In this document: positions 31,949-40,712 of the stretch, in pieces
Layout of the letters: every line of letters starts with the position of its first letter
Position numbering within the stretch: position 1 is the stretch's first letter
Source of the DNA: Fibrobacter sp. UWP2
GTDB lineage: Bacteria > Fibrobacterota > Fibrobacteria > Fibrobacterales > Fibrobacteraceae
DNA length: 45,817 bases
Assembly (NCBI RefSeq): GCF_900141705.1
Contig: NZ_FQYM01000024.1
Location: 1-45,817, forward strand
Direction: 5' to 3'
Notes under the pieces: generated by a model
Seen by the model: the letters and a program-made list of their open reading frames with translations, nothing else
Told to the model about the DNA's origin: nothing
Database searches by the model: none
Made by a program: the position numbers and the translations under genes

Positions 31949-34276
31949 CTACTCGAACACCTTCTTCTTGCGCTGGTCACGGCCAATGACAACGAGTGCG
32001 ACGACCACGCCGGCAAGGAGCGCCACCGAGGTGACAATCCATGCGGTTGAATGTCCGCAGGTTATCTGGAAAAAAAGCACCGAGAGGCTCCAGCCGATAA
32101 TTGTCTGGAACACCATCATAAGCGTTCCATAGAAGCGACCGAGTTCGCGGAAGGCGGTTCCCATGGCGGCAAGGCACGGCACGTAGAGCAAGATGAACAA
32201 CAGGTAGGCCAGCACCTGGAAACGCCCCAGGTTGAAATGCGCCTGCATCATCTTGTACGCGCCTTCGTTTTCAGCACCTTCGCTTTCTTCGATAGCGTCT
32301 TTGACGCCCAGCGGGTTCGCAATCGAGGTAAAGACTTCTACCAAATTCGCCGGGACGCTCACGAGAGCTTCTTTCACCGTCGATTTGAGGCTAAATGACG
32401 ACTCAGGTCCCTGAGCCTGCCGAAGGGCCTCGTTCTCGGCTGGAGCTGCGCCAGCCTCCCCCGCACCGTCCGTGCCCTCGATGGCATACAGCGAATTGAG
32501 CGTTCCGACAATTGCCTCTTTTGCGAAGAGCCCCGTAAAGAGCGCCACCGAAGCAGGCCAGTTGTCGCGTTCGACACCGAAGGGTTCGAACACCGGCGTA
32601 ATCACCGTGCCCACGGCACTCAGCACCGACTTTTCGTTGTTGTCGTTACCGAAACTTCCGTCTGTGCCGACGGAGCCCATAAAGCCGAGCACCGTCACCA
32701 TAATGAGCACGACCTTGCCCGCGCGGAAAACGAATTCCTTGAGGCGGAGCCATGCGTGGCGGAAAAGGTTGCGCACCTTGGGCAAATGGTAAGGCGGCAG
32801 TTCCATGATAAACGTCGATTCCTTGCCCATGAAAACCGTATGGCGCAAGAGCAGACCGTAAATCAGGGCAATCACAATGCCCGTCAGGTAAATTCCGAAC
32901 ACGAGCGCCCCTGCGCTTTCGCCGAAGAACGCCGCGCCAAACAGCGCATACACCGGGAGGCGCGCGCCGCAGCTCATGAACGGCACCAGGAACAAAGTAA
33001 GGAACCTTTCCCGTTTGTTTTCGAGCGTACGCGTGCCCATGAGCGCCGGCACCGAGCAGCCGAAGCCCACAATCATCGGCACGAAAGCCTTGCCCGGGAG
33101 CCCGAGGAACCGCATAAAGCGATCCGCCACGAACGCCGCACGCGACATGTAGCCGGAATCCTCGAGGAACGAAAGGCAAAGGAACATGAAGAAAATGACC
33201 GGAATGAACGTTGATACCGTCTGGATGCCCGTACCGATGCCGTTCGCCAACAGCGCCACGATAACACCCGGCGCACCAATCTTCGTCAGGAGTTCCGTCA
33301 TGCCGTCCACGAAAATTCCGCCGAACAAAATGTCGAAGAAATCGATGAACGCGCTACCAACCTTCACCGCAAACCAGAACACCAAATACATAGCGATAAG
33401 GAAAAGCGGAATTCCCAAAATACGGTTCAGGAAAAGTTTATCGAGCTTGTCGGTCCGCGTGCGCTTGGTAGTGTTGTCGCGGATGACCGCCTTCGCGATG
33501 TCGCGGGCGTAGGAATAGCGGGAATCGGCCAGCGCAAATTCCACCTCTTCGCCCAAGTCCTCTTCAATCTTATCGTGCGGAATTTCAACACCGAGTTCGT
33601 CGGCAAGTTCAAGCACTCGCCCGCTATGTTCCAAATACTGCACCGCCGTCCAGCGCGGACTTGCGCCGAGTTTTTCGGCTACGGGCTTGAGCGGCACCGC
33701 AATTTCTTCAATCAGCTTTTCCAGAACTTCGGAATGCTTGACCGCTTTCGGGAGCGGAAGTTCACGGCTGTTATGCAGCAGCTTGTGCAAGTCGTTCACG
33801 AAGCCTTCGCAACTCTTGGGCGAAACCGCCGTAAGGCCAATCGCCGTCACGCCGAGGATTTCTTCGAGCTTGTGCAGGTCCACATGGATGCCGCGGCTCG
33901 CCGCGATATCCATCATGTTCACCGCCAGGACCATCGGCACGCCCTTTTCCATCAGCTGGCTCGTGAGGAACAGGTTGCGCTCCAGGTTTGTCGCATCCAA
34001 GATATTCACGACCAGGTCCGCCTCGCCCTTGAGCAGGTAATCGAGAGCGGCACGCTCGTCTTCGGAGTTTGCAAACAGCGCGTAAATACCCGGCAAGTCC
34101 ACCACGCGAATCGTGTGGTTGTCGAGCTTGAACTGGCCTTCCTTCTTTTCGACAGTCACGCCAGGCCAGTTGCCCACAATCTGGTTCGAGCCGGTCAGCG
34201 AGTTAAAGAGCGCCGTCTTTCCGCAGTTCGGGTTGCCCGCAATCGCAATCGTGAAAACTTCTTTCTCGATAGGCAT
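31949..34276 (-). CDS. feoB: Ferrous iron transporter FeoB
   Basis: The 775-residue product has a G domain at the N-terminus (AGNPNCGKTALFNSLTG, NWPGVTVEKKEG, VVDLPGIYAL, NATD-like ILDATNLERNL), a helical spacer, then two Gate domains with conserved cysteines (GFGCSVPALMGTRTLENKRE; PFMSCGARLPVY). It takes up Fe2+ across the inner membrane. The start shares one base with the feoA stop (TGATG). Between residues about 610 and 630 an insertion encodes LRQAQGPES, a peptide produced by a dispersed DNA repeat. A C-terminal membrane part follows normally, so the protein should be functional. Confidence 0.96.
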   Translation of the reverse strand: MPIEKEVFTIAIAGNPNCGKTALFNSLTGSNQIVGNWPGVTVEKKEGQFKLDNHTIRVVDLPGIYALFANSEDERAALDYLLKGEADLVVNILDATNLERNLFLTSQLMEKGVPMVLAVNMMDIAASRGIHVDLHKLEEILGVTAIGLTAVSPKSCEGFVNDLHKLLHNSRELPLPKAVKHSEVLEKLIEEIAVPLKPVAEKLGASPRWTAVQYLEHSGRVLELADELGVEIPHDKIEEDLGEEVEFALADSRYSYARDIAKAVIRDNTTKRTRTDKLDKLFLNRILGIPLFLIAMYLVFWFAVKVGSAFIDFFDILFGGIFVDGMTELLTKIGAPGVIVALLANGIGTGIQTVSTFIPVIFFMFLCLSFLEDSGYMSRAAFVADRFMRFLGLPGKAFVPMIVGFGCSVPALMGTRTLENKRERFLTLFLVPFMSCGARLPVYALFGAAFFGESAGALVFGIYLTGIVIALIYGLLLRHTVFMGKESTFIMELPPYHLPKVRNLFRHAWLRLKEFVFRAGKVVLIMVTVLGFMGSVGTDGSFGNDNNEKSVLSAVGTVITPVFEPFGVERDNWPASVALFTGLFAKEAIVGTLNSLYAIEGTDGAGEAGAAPAENEALRQAQGPESSFSLKSTVKEALVSVPANLVEVFTSIANPLGVKDAIEESEGAENEGAYKMMQAHFNLGRFQVLAYLLFILLYVPCLAAMGTAFRELGRFYGTLMMVFQTIIGWSLSVLFFQITCGHSTAWIVTSVALLAGVVVALVVIGRDQRKKKVFE
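32409..32427 (-). repeat. Dispersed palindromic repeat inside feoB (CCCTGAGCCTGCCGAAGGG)
   Basis: The 19-base imperfect palindrome belongs to a type seen scattered in many bacterial genomes (CCCTGAGC-x-TG-x-CGAAGGG), whose translation gives the LRQAQGP peptide. Here it is in frame in a loop of FeoB. Confidence 0.6.
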
Positions 34277-34515
34277 CAAACTCTCCTCAACTTGAGCACG
34301 TTGGCTTCTTGTTTACGGAGCGAAAGCCTGTACGAAAGCACGCTCACCTCGACCGGGTCGCCGAGCGGTGCCACCTGCAAAACCTGCAGCACCACGCCGC
34401 GCACAAGCCCCATTGACAAAAGTTTGGACTTGTACTGAGAATCACCCGTGTTGTATCCAATAATTTCGGCCTTGTCGCCTTTTTTAAGTTCCGAAAACTT
34501 CGGTTCGTTATTCAT
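34276..34515 (-). CDS. feoA: FeoA family protein
   Basis: The 79-residue product is an SH3-like FeoA (FSELKKGDKAEIIGYNTGDS, SKLLSMGLVRGVVLQVLQVA, PVEVSVLSYRLSLRKQEANV), a small cytoplasmic partner of FeoB that is thought to modulate its activity. It lies 11 bases after the metal-regulator gene and overlaps feoB by one base, so the three form one operon. Confidence 0.95.
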   Translation of the reverse strand: MNNEPKFSELKKGDKAEIIGYNTGDSQYKSKLLSMGLVRGVVLQVLQVAPLGDPVEVSVLSYRLSLRKQEANVLKLRRV

Positions 34516-34526
34516 ACACCAACGAT

Positions 34527-34952
34527 TTACTTTTTCTTAGATTTAGCGGCGTTCGACTTTTTCGCCGTCGCACCCGTATTGGGGGAATTCACAAATTCCT
34601 CGATTTTCTCGAGAGTCTCCGCCGAAAGAATGTGTTCCATGCAGCAGGCGTCCTTGTCGGCAATCGCCTCGGACACGCCGAGCTTGATCAGGAATCCCTT
34701 CAGCAAAATATGACGGTTCAGAATCTGGGACGCCACAAGCGCACCTTCCGAAGTGAGCTCGATACCGCTGTACGGTTCCTGCGTCACAAGGCCGAGCTTC
34801 TTAAGTTCAATCACCGCCTTAGCAACCGACGGCATCTTGACCTTGAGCGCCGCCGCAATGTCGCGGACACGGGCAATCCCGTTCGCAAGGCGCAGCATGT
34901 GCACCATTTCCAAGTAGTCTTCAAGGCTCTGGCTTAACTTTACTTGTTCCAT
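34527..34952 (-). CDS. DtxR/MntR-family metal-dependent repressor, 141 aa
   Basis: The N-terminal winged helix (LSQSLEDYLEMVHMLRLANG; VRDIAAALKVKMPSVAKAVI) and the dimerisation/metal domain with DACCMEHILSAETLEKIEEF (the C/E-x-x-E-H ligand motif) identify the family. The C-terminal SH3 domain of DtxR is absent, as in MntR and short IdeR forms, and a Lys-rich tail (AKKSNAAKSKKK) ends the protein. It heads the feo operon and probably represses it when Fe2+ or Mn2+ is plentiful. GGAG precedes the ATG at 34952. Iron is favoured by context, but manganese is possible. Confidence 0.9.
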   Translation of the reverse strand: MEQVKLSQSLEDYLEMVHMLRLANGIARVRDIAAALKVKMPSVAKAVIELKKLGLVTQEPYSGIELTSEGALVASQILNRHILLKGFLIKLGVSEAIADKDACCMEHILSAETLEKIEEFVNSPNTGATAKKSNAAKSKKK

Positions 34953-34990
34953 AGGACGGCTCCGATTAGACGAAAAACACACCTTATATA

Positions 34991-35039
34991 TTAGTCATAG
35001 CTAAATTTAGAAAGCCTTGGCTAATTAGTAAAGGCTAAA
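34991..35039 (-). promoter_or_regulatory. Operator array of the metal repressor upstream of the feo operon
   Basis: Three related elements lie in tandem: TTAGTCATAGCTAAA (34991-35005), TTAGAAAGCCTTGGCTAA (35007-35024) and TTAGTAAAGGCTAAA (35025-35039). They share TTAG-x-x-x-x-x-GCTAA, like DtxR/IdeR boxes. A TATATA -10-like element (34985-34990) adjoins the first. Confidence 0.6.
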
Positions 35040-35057
35040 CTGCGGAAAATGGGGGTA

Positions 35058-35088
35058 AAAAAGCCACCCCGCGATTAAGCAGGGTGGC
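35058..35088 (-). terminator. Terminator of the TonB-receptor/lipoprotein operon
   Basis: Minus strand GCCACCC and GGGTGGC pair, extended by GC pairs, and are followed by TTTTTT. Confidence 0.8.
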
Positions 35089-35108
35089 CGTACTGTATGG
35101 TGATTGGA

Positions 35109-36533
35109 CTAAATACTATTCAACATTGTCGCAGCAACTCTGACGTCATAGAAATAATCTACAACCGGGACGATGTAATAGGCAGTTCCGGTGGTCACAT
35201 CCATTTCCTTGGTGACCTTGCCACTAGCGATATCGTAGCGGTAAATGGCGCCGCCCTTGCTGTCGGCGTGGCCCACGAGGACACTCTTGCCATCGGCATC
35301 GCGGTGGATGGAAGGTGCGAACCACGGGATGGTCGGAGTGAGGCCCTTGACTTTTTCAACGGTCTTCTTGTAGACATCGACCACCACGAATTCCCATTCG
35401 TAGTTATTGAAGTTGGTCGGATCGGCAAACGTGCCGAAGAAACCGAAGAATTTGCCATTACCCATGTAGGTACCGCCCACCATCAGGCTATTATTGTTGG
35501 TTTTCTTACCATCGTAAGCAGCATCGTGCATGCGGAAGACCCAATCCTTATCGAATTCGCTTTCGCCGCTCTTGATGCGCACCCAACCTTCCTTGTAGCC
35601 TTCAATAAAACTGTAGGAGGCGTTAGAATAGAAGTAGATGTCGCCCTTTTCGTCGACAAAAGAGGCCGTTCCGTTCATGTCGTCCATGCCGCCAAGAGCT
35701 GCCACCTGGTCGGTGTAGATAACCTTTTCCACTTCATCCTTATTCAAATCAATGATTGCCACGGAGCCACGCGGGCCAGCAATCATGTTGTTGAAATCAA
35801 CGAACTGATTAAGCGACACATACATTTTCTTTCCATCAATGACTGCGGAACCCGGGACAGTGCTCAGTGCGCCGCTTTCTTCATCAATGTATTCAGAAAG
35901 ATCAATCGTCTTGACCGTCTTAAGCGTCTTAATATCAACGACCGTGATTGCATCACCCAAAGCCTGTTCCACATACAGTTTTCCATCGGACTTTTCTGTA
36001 TGCAAGAACTTCATGGCGATAGCATTTGTACCCGTAAACTTGGCGGTGGCAGCGGGCTCATCAGCCATCTTGAGGTCCTTAACCTCGTAACGGGAAAGCG
36101 TACTGTTCATGGCATCGTCTGTAGCAAGTACATAGACGGAGCCGTTGAAATAGGCGACGGAGCCAGCATTCGGAGCTTCGATAAAGTCCTTGACAATCTT
36201 TTTTTGGTCGGCAGAAAGCGGAGCGATACCCACAAACTGCGATGTTTCCATCATGAAAGAGAGAAGGTACTTGGATTCTTCCTTCTTTTCTTCTACGGAA
36301 GAACTAGACTTAGCGTCATCCTTGACAGAAGAACTGGATTTTTCTTCTTTTTTAGAAGAGGAACTCTTATCTTTCGCCTTCGAAGAAGAACTCTTGTCCT
36401 TCTCTTTTTCGACAGAACTGGAGCTAGTCGGTTCGTCGGCAGAGGCGCTGCTGGAGTCATCGCACGCGGCAAGGCCAAAGACAAGGCTTGCCGATGCAAG
36501 GGCCATTAGGATTTTATTTTTGAAGAGGTTCAT
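35109..36533 (-). CDS. Beta-propeller lipoprotein of DUF4374/XusB type, 474 aa
   Basis: A signal peptide ends in the lipobox FGLAAC (Cys24), then five Ser tracts alternate with Lys/Glu stretches (KDKSSSSKAKDKSSSSKKEE), a Fibrobacter-style linker. From residue about 90 come repeated strand units (GSVAYFNGSVYVLATDD; DAITVVDIKTLKTVKTID; GSVAIIDLNKDEVEKVIY; GAIYRYDIASGKVTKEMD), a beta-propeller like DUF4374 proteins. In Bacteroides, XusB of this type binds ferric siderophores beside a TonB receptor. The gene directly follows a TonB receptor here, so it likely binds a metal complex at the cell surface. The family match is inferred from pattern. Confidence 0.75.
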   Translation of the reverse strand: MNLFKNKILMALASASLVFGLAACDDSSSASADEPTSSSSVEKEKDKSSSSKAKDKSSSSKKEEKSSSSVKDDAKSSSSVEEKKEESKYLLSFMMETSQFVGIAPLSADQKKIVKDFIEAPNAGSVAYFNGSVYVLATDDAMNSTLSRYEVKDLKMADEPAATAKFTGTNAIAMKFLHTEKSDGKLYVEQALGDAITVVDIKTLKTVKTIDLSEYIDEESGALSTVPGSAVIDGKKMYVSLNQFVDFNNMIAGPRGSVAIIDLNKDEVEKVIYTDQVAALGGMDDMNGTASFVDEKGDIYFYSNASYSFIEGYKEGWVRIKSGESEFDKDWVFRMHDAAYDGKKTNNNSLMVGGTYMGNGKFFGFFGTFADPTNFNNYEWEFVVVDVYKKTVEKVKGLTPTIPWFAPSIHRDADGKSVLVGHADSKGGAIYRYDIASGKVTKEMDVTTGTAYYIVPVVDYFYDVRVAATMLNSI

Positions 36534-36548
36534 TTGATTTCCTTTTGT

Positions 36549-38819
36549 TTATAGTGTAAACTTGATTTTGGTGGCAAAGGCGCGGCCGGGCTTGGATTCG
36601 CCATACTTATCGAAGACGAGTTCATCCATAAAATTGCGCACTTCAAAATTCCACGAGAGTTTATTAGCAAGAATCGAGTATTCTACGCCTAAATCTTGCG
36701 AGAAGGAACTCGGAATGGTGCGATCCTGTTTGTTGGAAACTTTCCACGAGTAATAATATTCGTCTGTGTAATTTGCCAGCCAGTACAACTTGAAGAAATC
36801 ATCGCGGAAGAGCAAATCGCCTATGTGGAATTCTGCGCCGAAATTCATGTAGAGCGTGGGAATATTCGGCACGGTGAGTCCCTTCGCAATTCCAAACGCC
36901 AAATCCGTTTCGCGGCTTTCAGCATCTTGCTTAGTGAGGTTGTAAGAAAGCGAAATGTACTCGTTGATATCAACAGCGGCATCGATTTCAAAGCCAGTCG
37001 TCTTGGTACCGACGCTATTGTAATAGGGACGAGGAATGGCCGCATAGTTGTTCCAGAAAATACGGTCATCCATAAGCATGTAGAACCAATTGAATTCCAG
37101 GTGTAGCTTGAGCAACAGCGGAATCTGTCGCAAATCCAGTTCAGTACCCGCCGTAAAATTGTCCGACTTTTCGGGTTTCAGGTTCGGAGCACATTGCACA
37201 TACATACCGTCGCCAAAGATTTCTTCGCGGGTCGGGAATCGCAAACTGTGCTGGTAGCCACCCTTGACTGCAAACTGATCAATAACGGCAACCTGATCCA
37301 AAATTTTCACGCGCAGATTTTCGCTGTAACCAAAGTCCTTGTGGTCGGCATAATCGTTGATAAGTTGCTGGATACGTTTTTCACCGTCATTTTCAGCTTC
37401 GATGACATAATAATACCCCTTGATGCCCGTCACATTTTGAATTCGTTCGTTCCAGAAATTATTTTCGAGCGAAAGACCCGACACTACCGAATGGCTATGG
37501 CCCGGGAAACCGGCATTATTGAGCTTCTGTCCCTGAACCATGCGTTTATCCTTCGGATCTTGCGATTCATAGCGATACAAGCCGCTCTAGGTGAGAGTAT
37601 GATTTGGGGTGAAGGCATAATCAAAATTCCAGGGCGCAACGAAGGTCTGGTTTTTACGCTCGATGTGAGATGCACCGCCCATCGTAATTTCGCCAAAAGC
37701 CCTTTTGTTTTCGCGGAAATTGTTCTTATCCCAGCCGTAATAATACGTGTGGCTCGTATCGACAATAGCCTCTTTGCCGAAGGCATAGCTTAGCGAAAGC
37801 CCCATCGAAAGCCCCTTCACAAATAGGTTCGCCTTTTCAAGGGAAAGATTCACGCCGTAGGACTGCGCATTTGCAGTCGCTTCTTCGATGCGGTGGGCAT
37901 TTGACTGGATTTCTTTATCCATCGCGTTGTAAATCACGCCAAGGGTCATACGGTCAAAAAAGAACTTTTCCAACGAGACATACGGCAGCACATTGTAACT
38001 GTAGTAGCGGTCGTGATCGCGCGTTACCGTCGTATCCATGTAAGGCGTGGTGAATTCGTAATCGTTGTCAGAATAGTTGTAGTAGGCAGAAATCCCCGTT
38101 GCAACGGAGCGCCCCTTAAGCGAATCGACCACCCAGACATACTTTGCATCGAGCGAAGCCTTGTGCGTATTAAAACTTCCGAAGCCGTAGGAACCCGTTA
38201 TGGAACTTTTGGGCAAATCATGCGTCACAATGTTGATGACGCCGCCCATGCCGTCGGTCGCGAAGCGTTCGGGCACGTAGCTCTTGTAGATTTCAATGCG
38301 GTCAATCTTGTCGATGGGAATATCGTTGACCGAGAAATTTCCGTTACCGTTATCGACAGGCACGCCATCAACAAGCACCTTTACGTTCTTGCCTTCCATG
38401 CCGCGAATATTGATTTTACTTTCGCTACCCATGCCGCCCGATTGGCGGATTTTCACGCCCGAAGAACGATTCGTGGCGTCAGCGATGGTGGCGCTGGAGC
38501 CCTGAAGTTCCGTAGCGTCCATCACCTTGACCGATTCGGCCTTAGTTTTCTTGTCGACGGGTGCGGCTTCGTTGATACCTTCGCCTTCAATACCCATTTC
38601 GTCAAGAACCGTTACATTCGAGTTCTTTTCCGACGCATTTGCAGGAGCACCTTCGTTTGCAGGGGTTTCTTCGGCAAAAACATCGTCAAAATTCGTGATT
38701 TCTTCGGCAGATTCAGATTTTTCACCGTTCGTCGATTCTTGTGCACGCGCAGCCACAGAGGCAATCGCGACTATCACCAGCATGAGAGTTGTCAATTTGT
38801 ATGCAAAAAGGTGTTTCAT
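36549..38819 (-). pseudogene. TonB-dependent outer-membrane receptor interrupted by an in-frame TAG
   Basis: From the ATG at 38819: signal peptide (LMLVIVAIASVAARA), an acidic spacer, then a plug domain (VKVMDATELQGSSATIADAT, SGVKIRQSGGMGSESKINIR, GVPVDNGNGNFSVNDIP, FATDGMGGVINIVT) and barrel strands ending in aromatic FATKIKFTL. A TAG at 37589-37587 (after PNHTLT) breaks the barrel, but the frame continues (SGLYRYESQDPKDKR) to 36549, giving 755 codons in all. Without readthrough the product lacks the last half of the barrel. The receptor would import a metal complex with TonB energy; the neighbouring propeller lipoprotein and ABC genes support that. Confidence 0.85.
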
Positions 38820-38851
38820 CGCGCCCAAATTGAGAAATAAGCGCAAAAAAA

Positions 38852-38893
38852 TTCTACTCCAAAAGGTTTGGCGAAAATCCGTTTGGAGTAGAA
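38852..38893. promoter_or_regulatory. 12-bp inverted repeat between the divergent receptor and ABC operons
   Basis: TTCTACTCCAAA (38852-38863) and TTTGGAGTAGAA (38882-38893) are perfect reverse complements, centres 30 bases apart (about three helical turns). Lying in the 126-base divergent region, it is a candidate operator shared by both operons. Confidence 0.65.
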
Positions 38894-38945
38894 CAGAAAA
38901 CGTTTTTTTCCAAAATTTGATTCAGCCCTTTTGGGAGGAAACTCT

Positions 38946-40712
38946 ATGAAAAAGAAATCTCTGCTCTCTTGGATTTTTCTGTTTGCCAAAAACAAGAAAA
39001 AATACTACATCGCAAGCATTTTCTTTGCGCTATTGCGCGTCACTTGCGGAATCGTCCCTTACATCATTATCGCCAATATCGTACACGAATTGCTTTCGGG
39101 CGTGCGCGATTGGGATGTTTACCTAAAAGAATGTTTGATTATTGCGGCATTCTGGTTCGGAAACGTCCTGTTTCACAGCATTTCCACGACGCTTTCGCAC
39201 GTAGCGACATTTAATGTACTCGGAAACATCCGCAAGGATCTTTGTGACAAGCTTTCGCGAGTGCCGCTGGGTTCCGTTCTTGACATGCCTTCGGGTGAGC
39301 TCAAAAACATTCTGGTAGAACGCATTGACAGCATGGAAACGACGCTCGCGCACATCGTTCCCGAATTCACTTCGAACTTGATTCTCCCTATACTCATGTT
39401 CGTCTACCTTTTCCATATCGATTGGCGCATGGGTCTTGCCTCGCTTGGCACACTCCCCTTCGGAATGATCGCCATGGTATTTATGTTTAGCGGCGCCCAG
39501 AAGTGGTTTGACAATTCTGTTCAAAAAACGAAAGCCCTGAACGACACGGCTGTTGAATACATCAATGGTATCGAAGTCATCAAGGCGTTCGGCAAGTCAA
39601 AATCGTCATACGACAAGTTTGTTGTAGCCGCAAAAGAAGGGAGCGACTGTTTTGTTGAATGGATGCGCAAATGCATTTGGCCGCATTCTATCGCCATTAT
39701 GGTCGCTCCTGCCACACTATTGACGGTACTGCCGTTCGGTGGTTACTTCTATTTCAACGGGACCATTTCGGCCGTTGATTTTATCACCATCATCATTATC
39801 TCGGTGAGCATCATGATGCCGCTCCTTACCATCATGAGCTACAGCGATGACATCAGCAAGGCTGGCGTGATTTTTGGTGAAGTCGGCTCGGTGCTCGAAA
39901 TGAATGAACTCGAGCGCCCCATCGTAGACTTGCACAAGCCCGCAAACAACTCGATTGAACTGAAGGATGTCCGCTTCAGCTACCACAAGGGTATTGAAGG
40001 CGAAGAAAAGAAGGAAATTCTTCACGGCATCAGCATGAAACTCCCTGAAGGCAGCTTTACCGCATTCGTGGGCCCGAGCGGTTCGGGCAAATCGACGATT
40101 GCTCGCCTTATCGCCTCGCTTTGGGATACCGACAGCGGCGATATCGAAATCGGCGGCGTGAATATCAGGGACCTTTCGCTCGAAGAATACAACCGCCGCG
40201 TTGCTTACGTTTCGCAGGATAACTTCTTATTCGACTTATCCGTCCGCGAAAATATTCGACTCGGGCGGCCTTCGGCATCCGATGCCGAAGTCGAAGAGGT
40301 GGCGCGCCAAAGCGGCTGCTACGACTTCATTATGAGTCTCGAAAACGGATTCGACACAATTGTCGGCGGCTCGGGCGCCCACCTCTCCGGTGGCGAGCGC
40401 CAGCGCATCGCCATCGCCCGCGCCATGATGAAAAACGCCCCGATCGTGATTCTCGACGAAGCGACCGCCTACACCGACCCAGAAAACGAAGCCATCATCC
40501 AGAAATCCGTGGCAAAACTCGTACAAGGCAAGACACTCATCGTGATTGCGCACCGTCTTTCTACCGTCAAAGACGCCGACAAACTCTACGTCATCAAGGA
40601 CGGCAACATCGACAGCTGCGGCACGCACCAGGAACTGCTCGAAAAGGGAGGTCTGTACAAGTCCATGTGGCAGGCCCACATCAGTGCCAAGGATTCCGAG
40701 GAGGATGCATAA
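38946..40712 (+). CDS. ABC transporter, fused membrane and ATPase subunit 1
   Basis: The 588-residue product has six membrane helices (to about residue 320) and an ATPase with Walker A (VGPSGSGKST), Q-loop (YVSQDNFLFD), signature (HLSGGERQR), Walker B (IVILDEAT) and H-loop (IVIAHRLS). Its fold is that of exporters, but heterodimers of this kind include siderophore importers (IrtAB, YbtPQ). Position opposite a TonB receptor and propeller lipoprotein favours import, which is inference. GGGAGGAAA precedes the ATG. The next subunit starts right after its stop. Confidence 0.93.
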   Translation: MKKKSLLSWIFLFAKNKKKYYIASIFFALLRVTCGIVPYIIIANIVHELLSGVRDWDVYLKECLIIAAFWFGNVLFHSISTTLSHVATFNVLGNIRKDLCDKLSRVPLGSVLDMPSGELKNILVERIDSMETTLAHIVPEFTSNLILPILMFVYLFHIDWRMGLASLGTLPFGMIAMVFMFSGAQKWFDNSVQKTKALNDTAVEYINGIEVIKAFGKSKSSYDKFVVAAKEGSDCFVEWMRKCIWPHSIAIMVAPATLLTVLPFGGYFYFNGTISAVDFITIIIISVSIMMPLLTIMSYSDDISKAGVIFGEVGSVLEMNELERPIVDLHKPANNSIELKDVRFSYHKGIEGEEKKEILHGISMKLPEGSFTAFVGPSGSGKSTIARLIASLWDTDSGDIEIGGVNIRDLSLEEYNRRVAYVSQDNFLFDLSVRENIRLGRPSASDAEVEEVARQSGCYDFIMSLENGFDTIVGGSGAHLSGGERQRIAIARAMMKNAPIVILDEATAYTDPENEAIIQKSVAKLVQGKTLIVIAHRLSTVKDADKLYVIKDGNIDSCGTHQELLEKGGLYKSMWQAHISAKDSEEDA

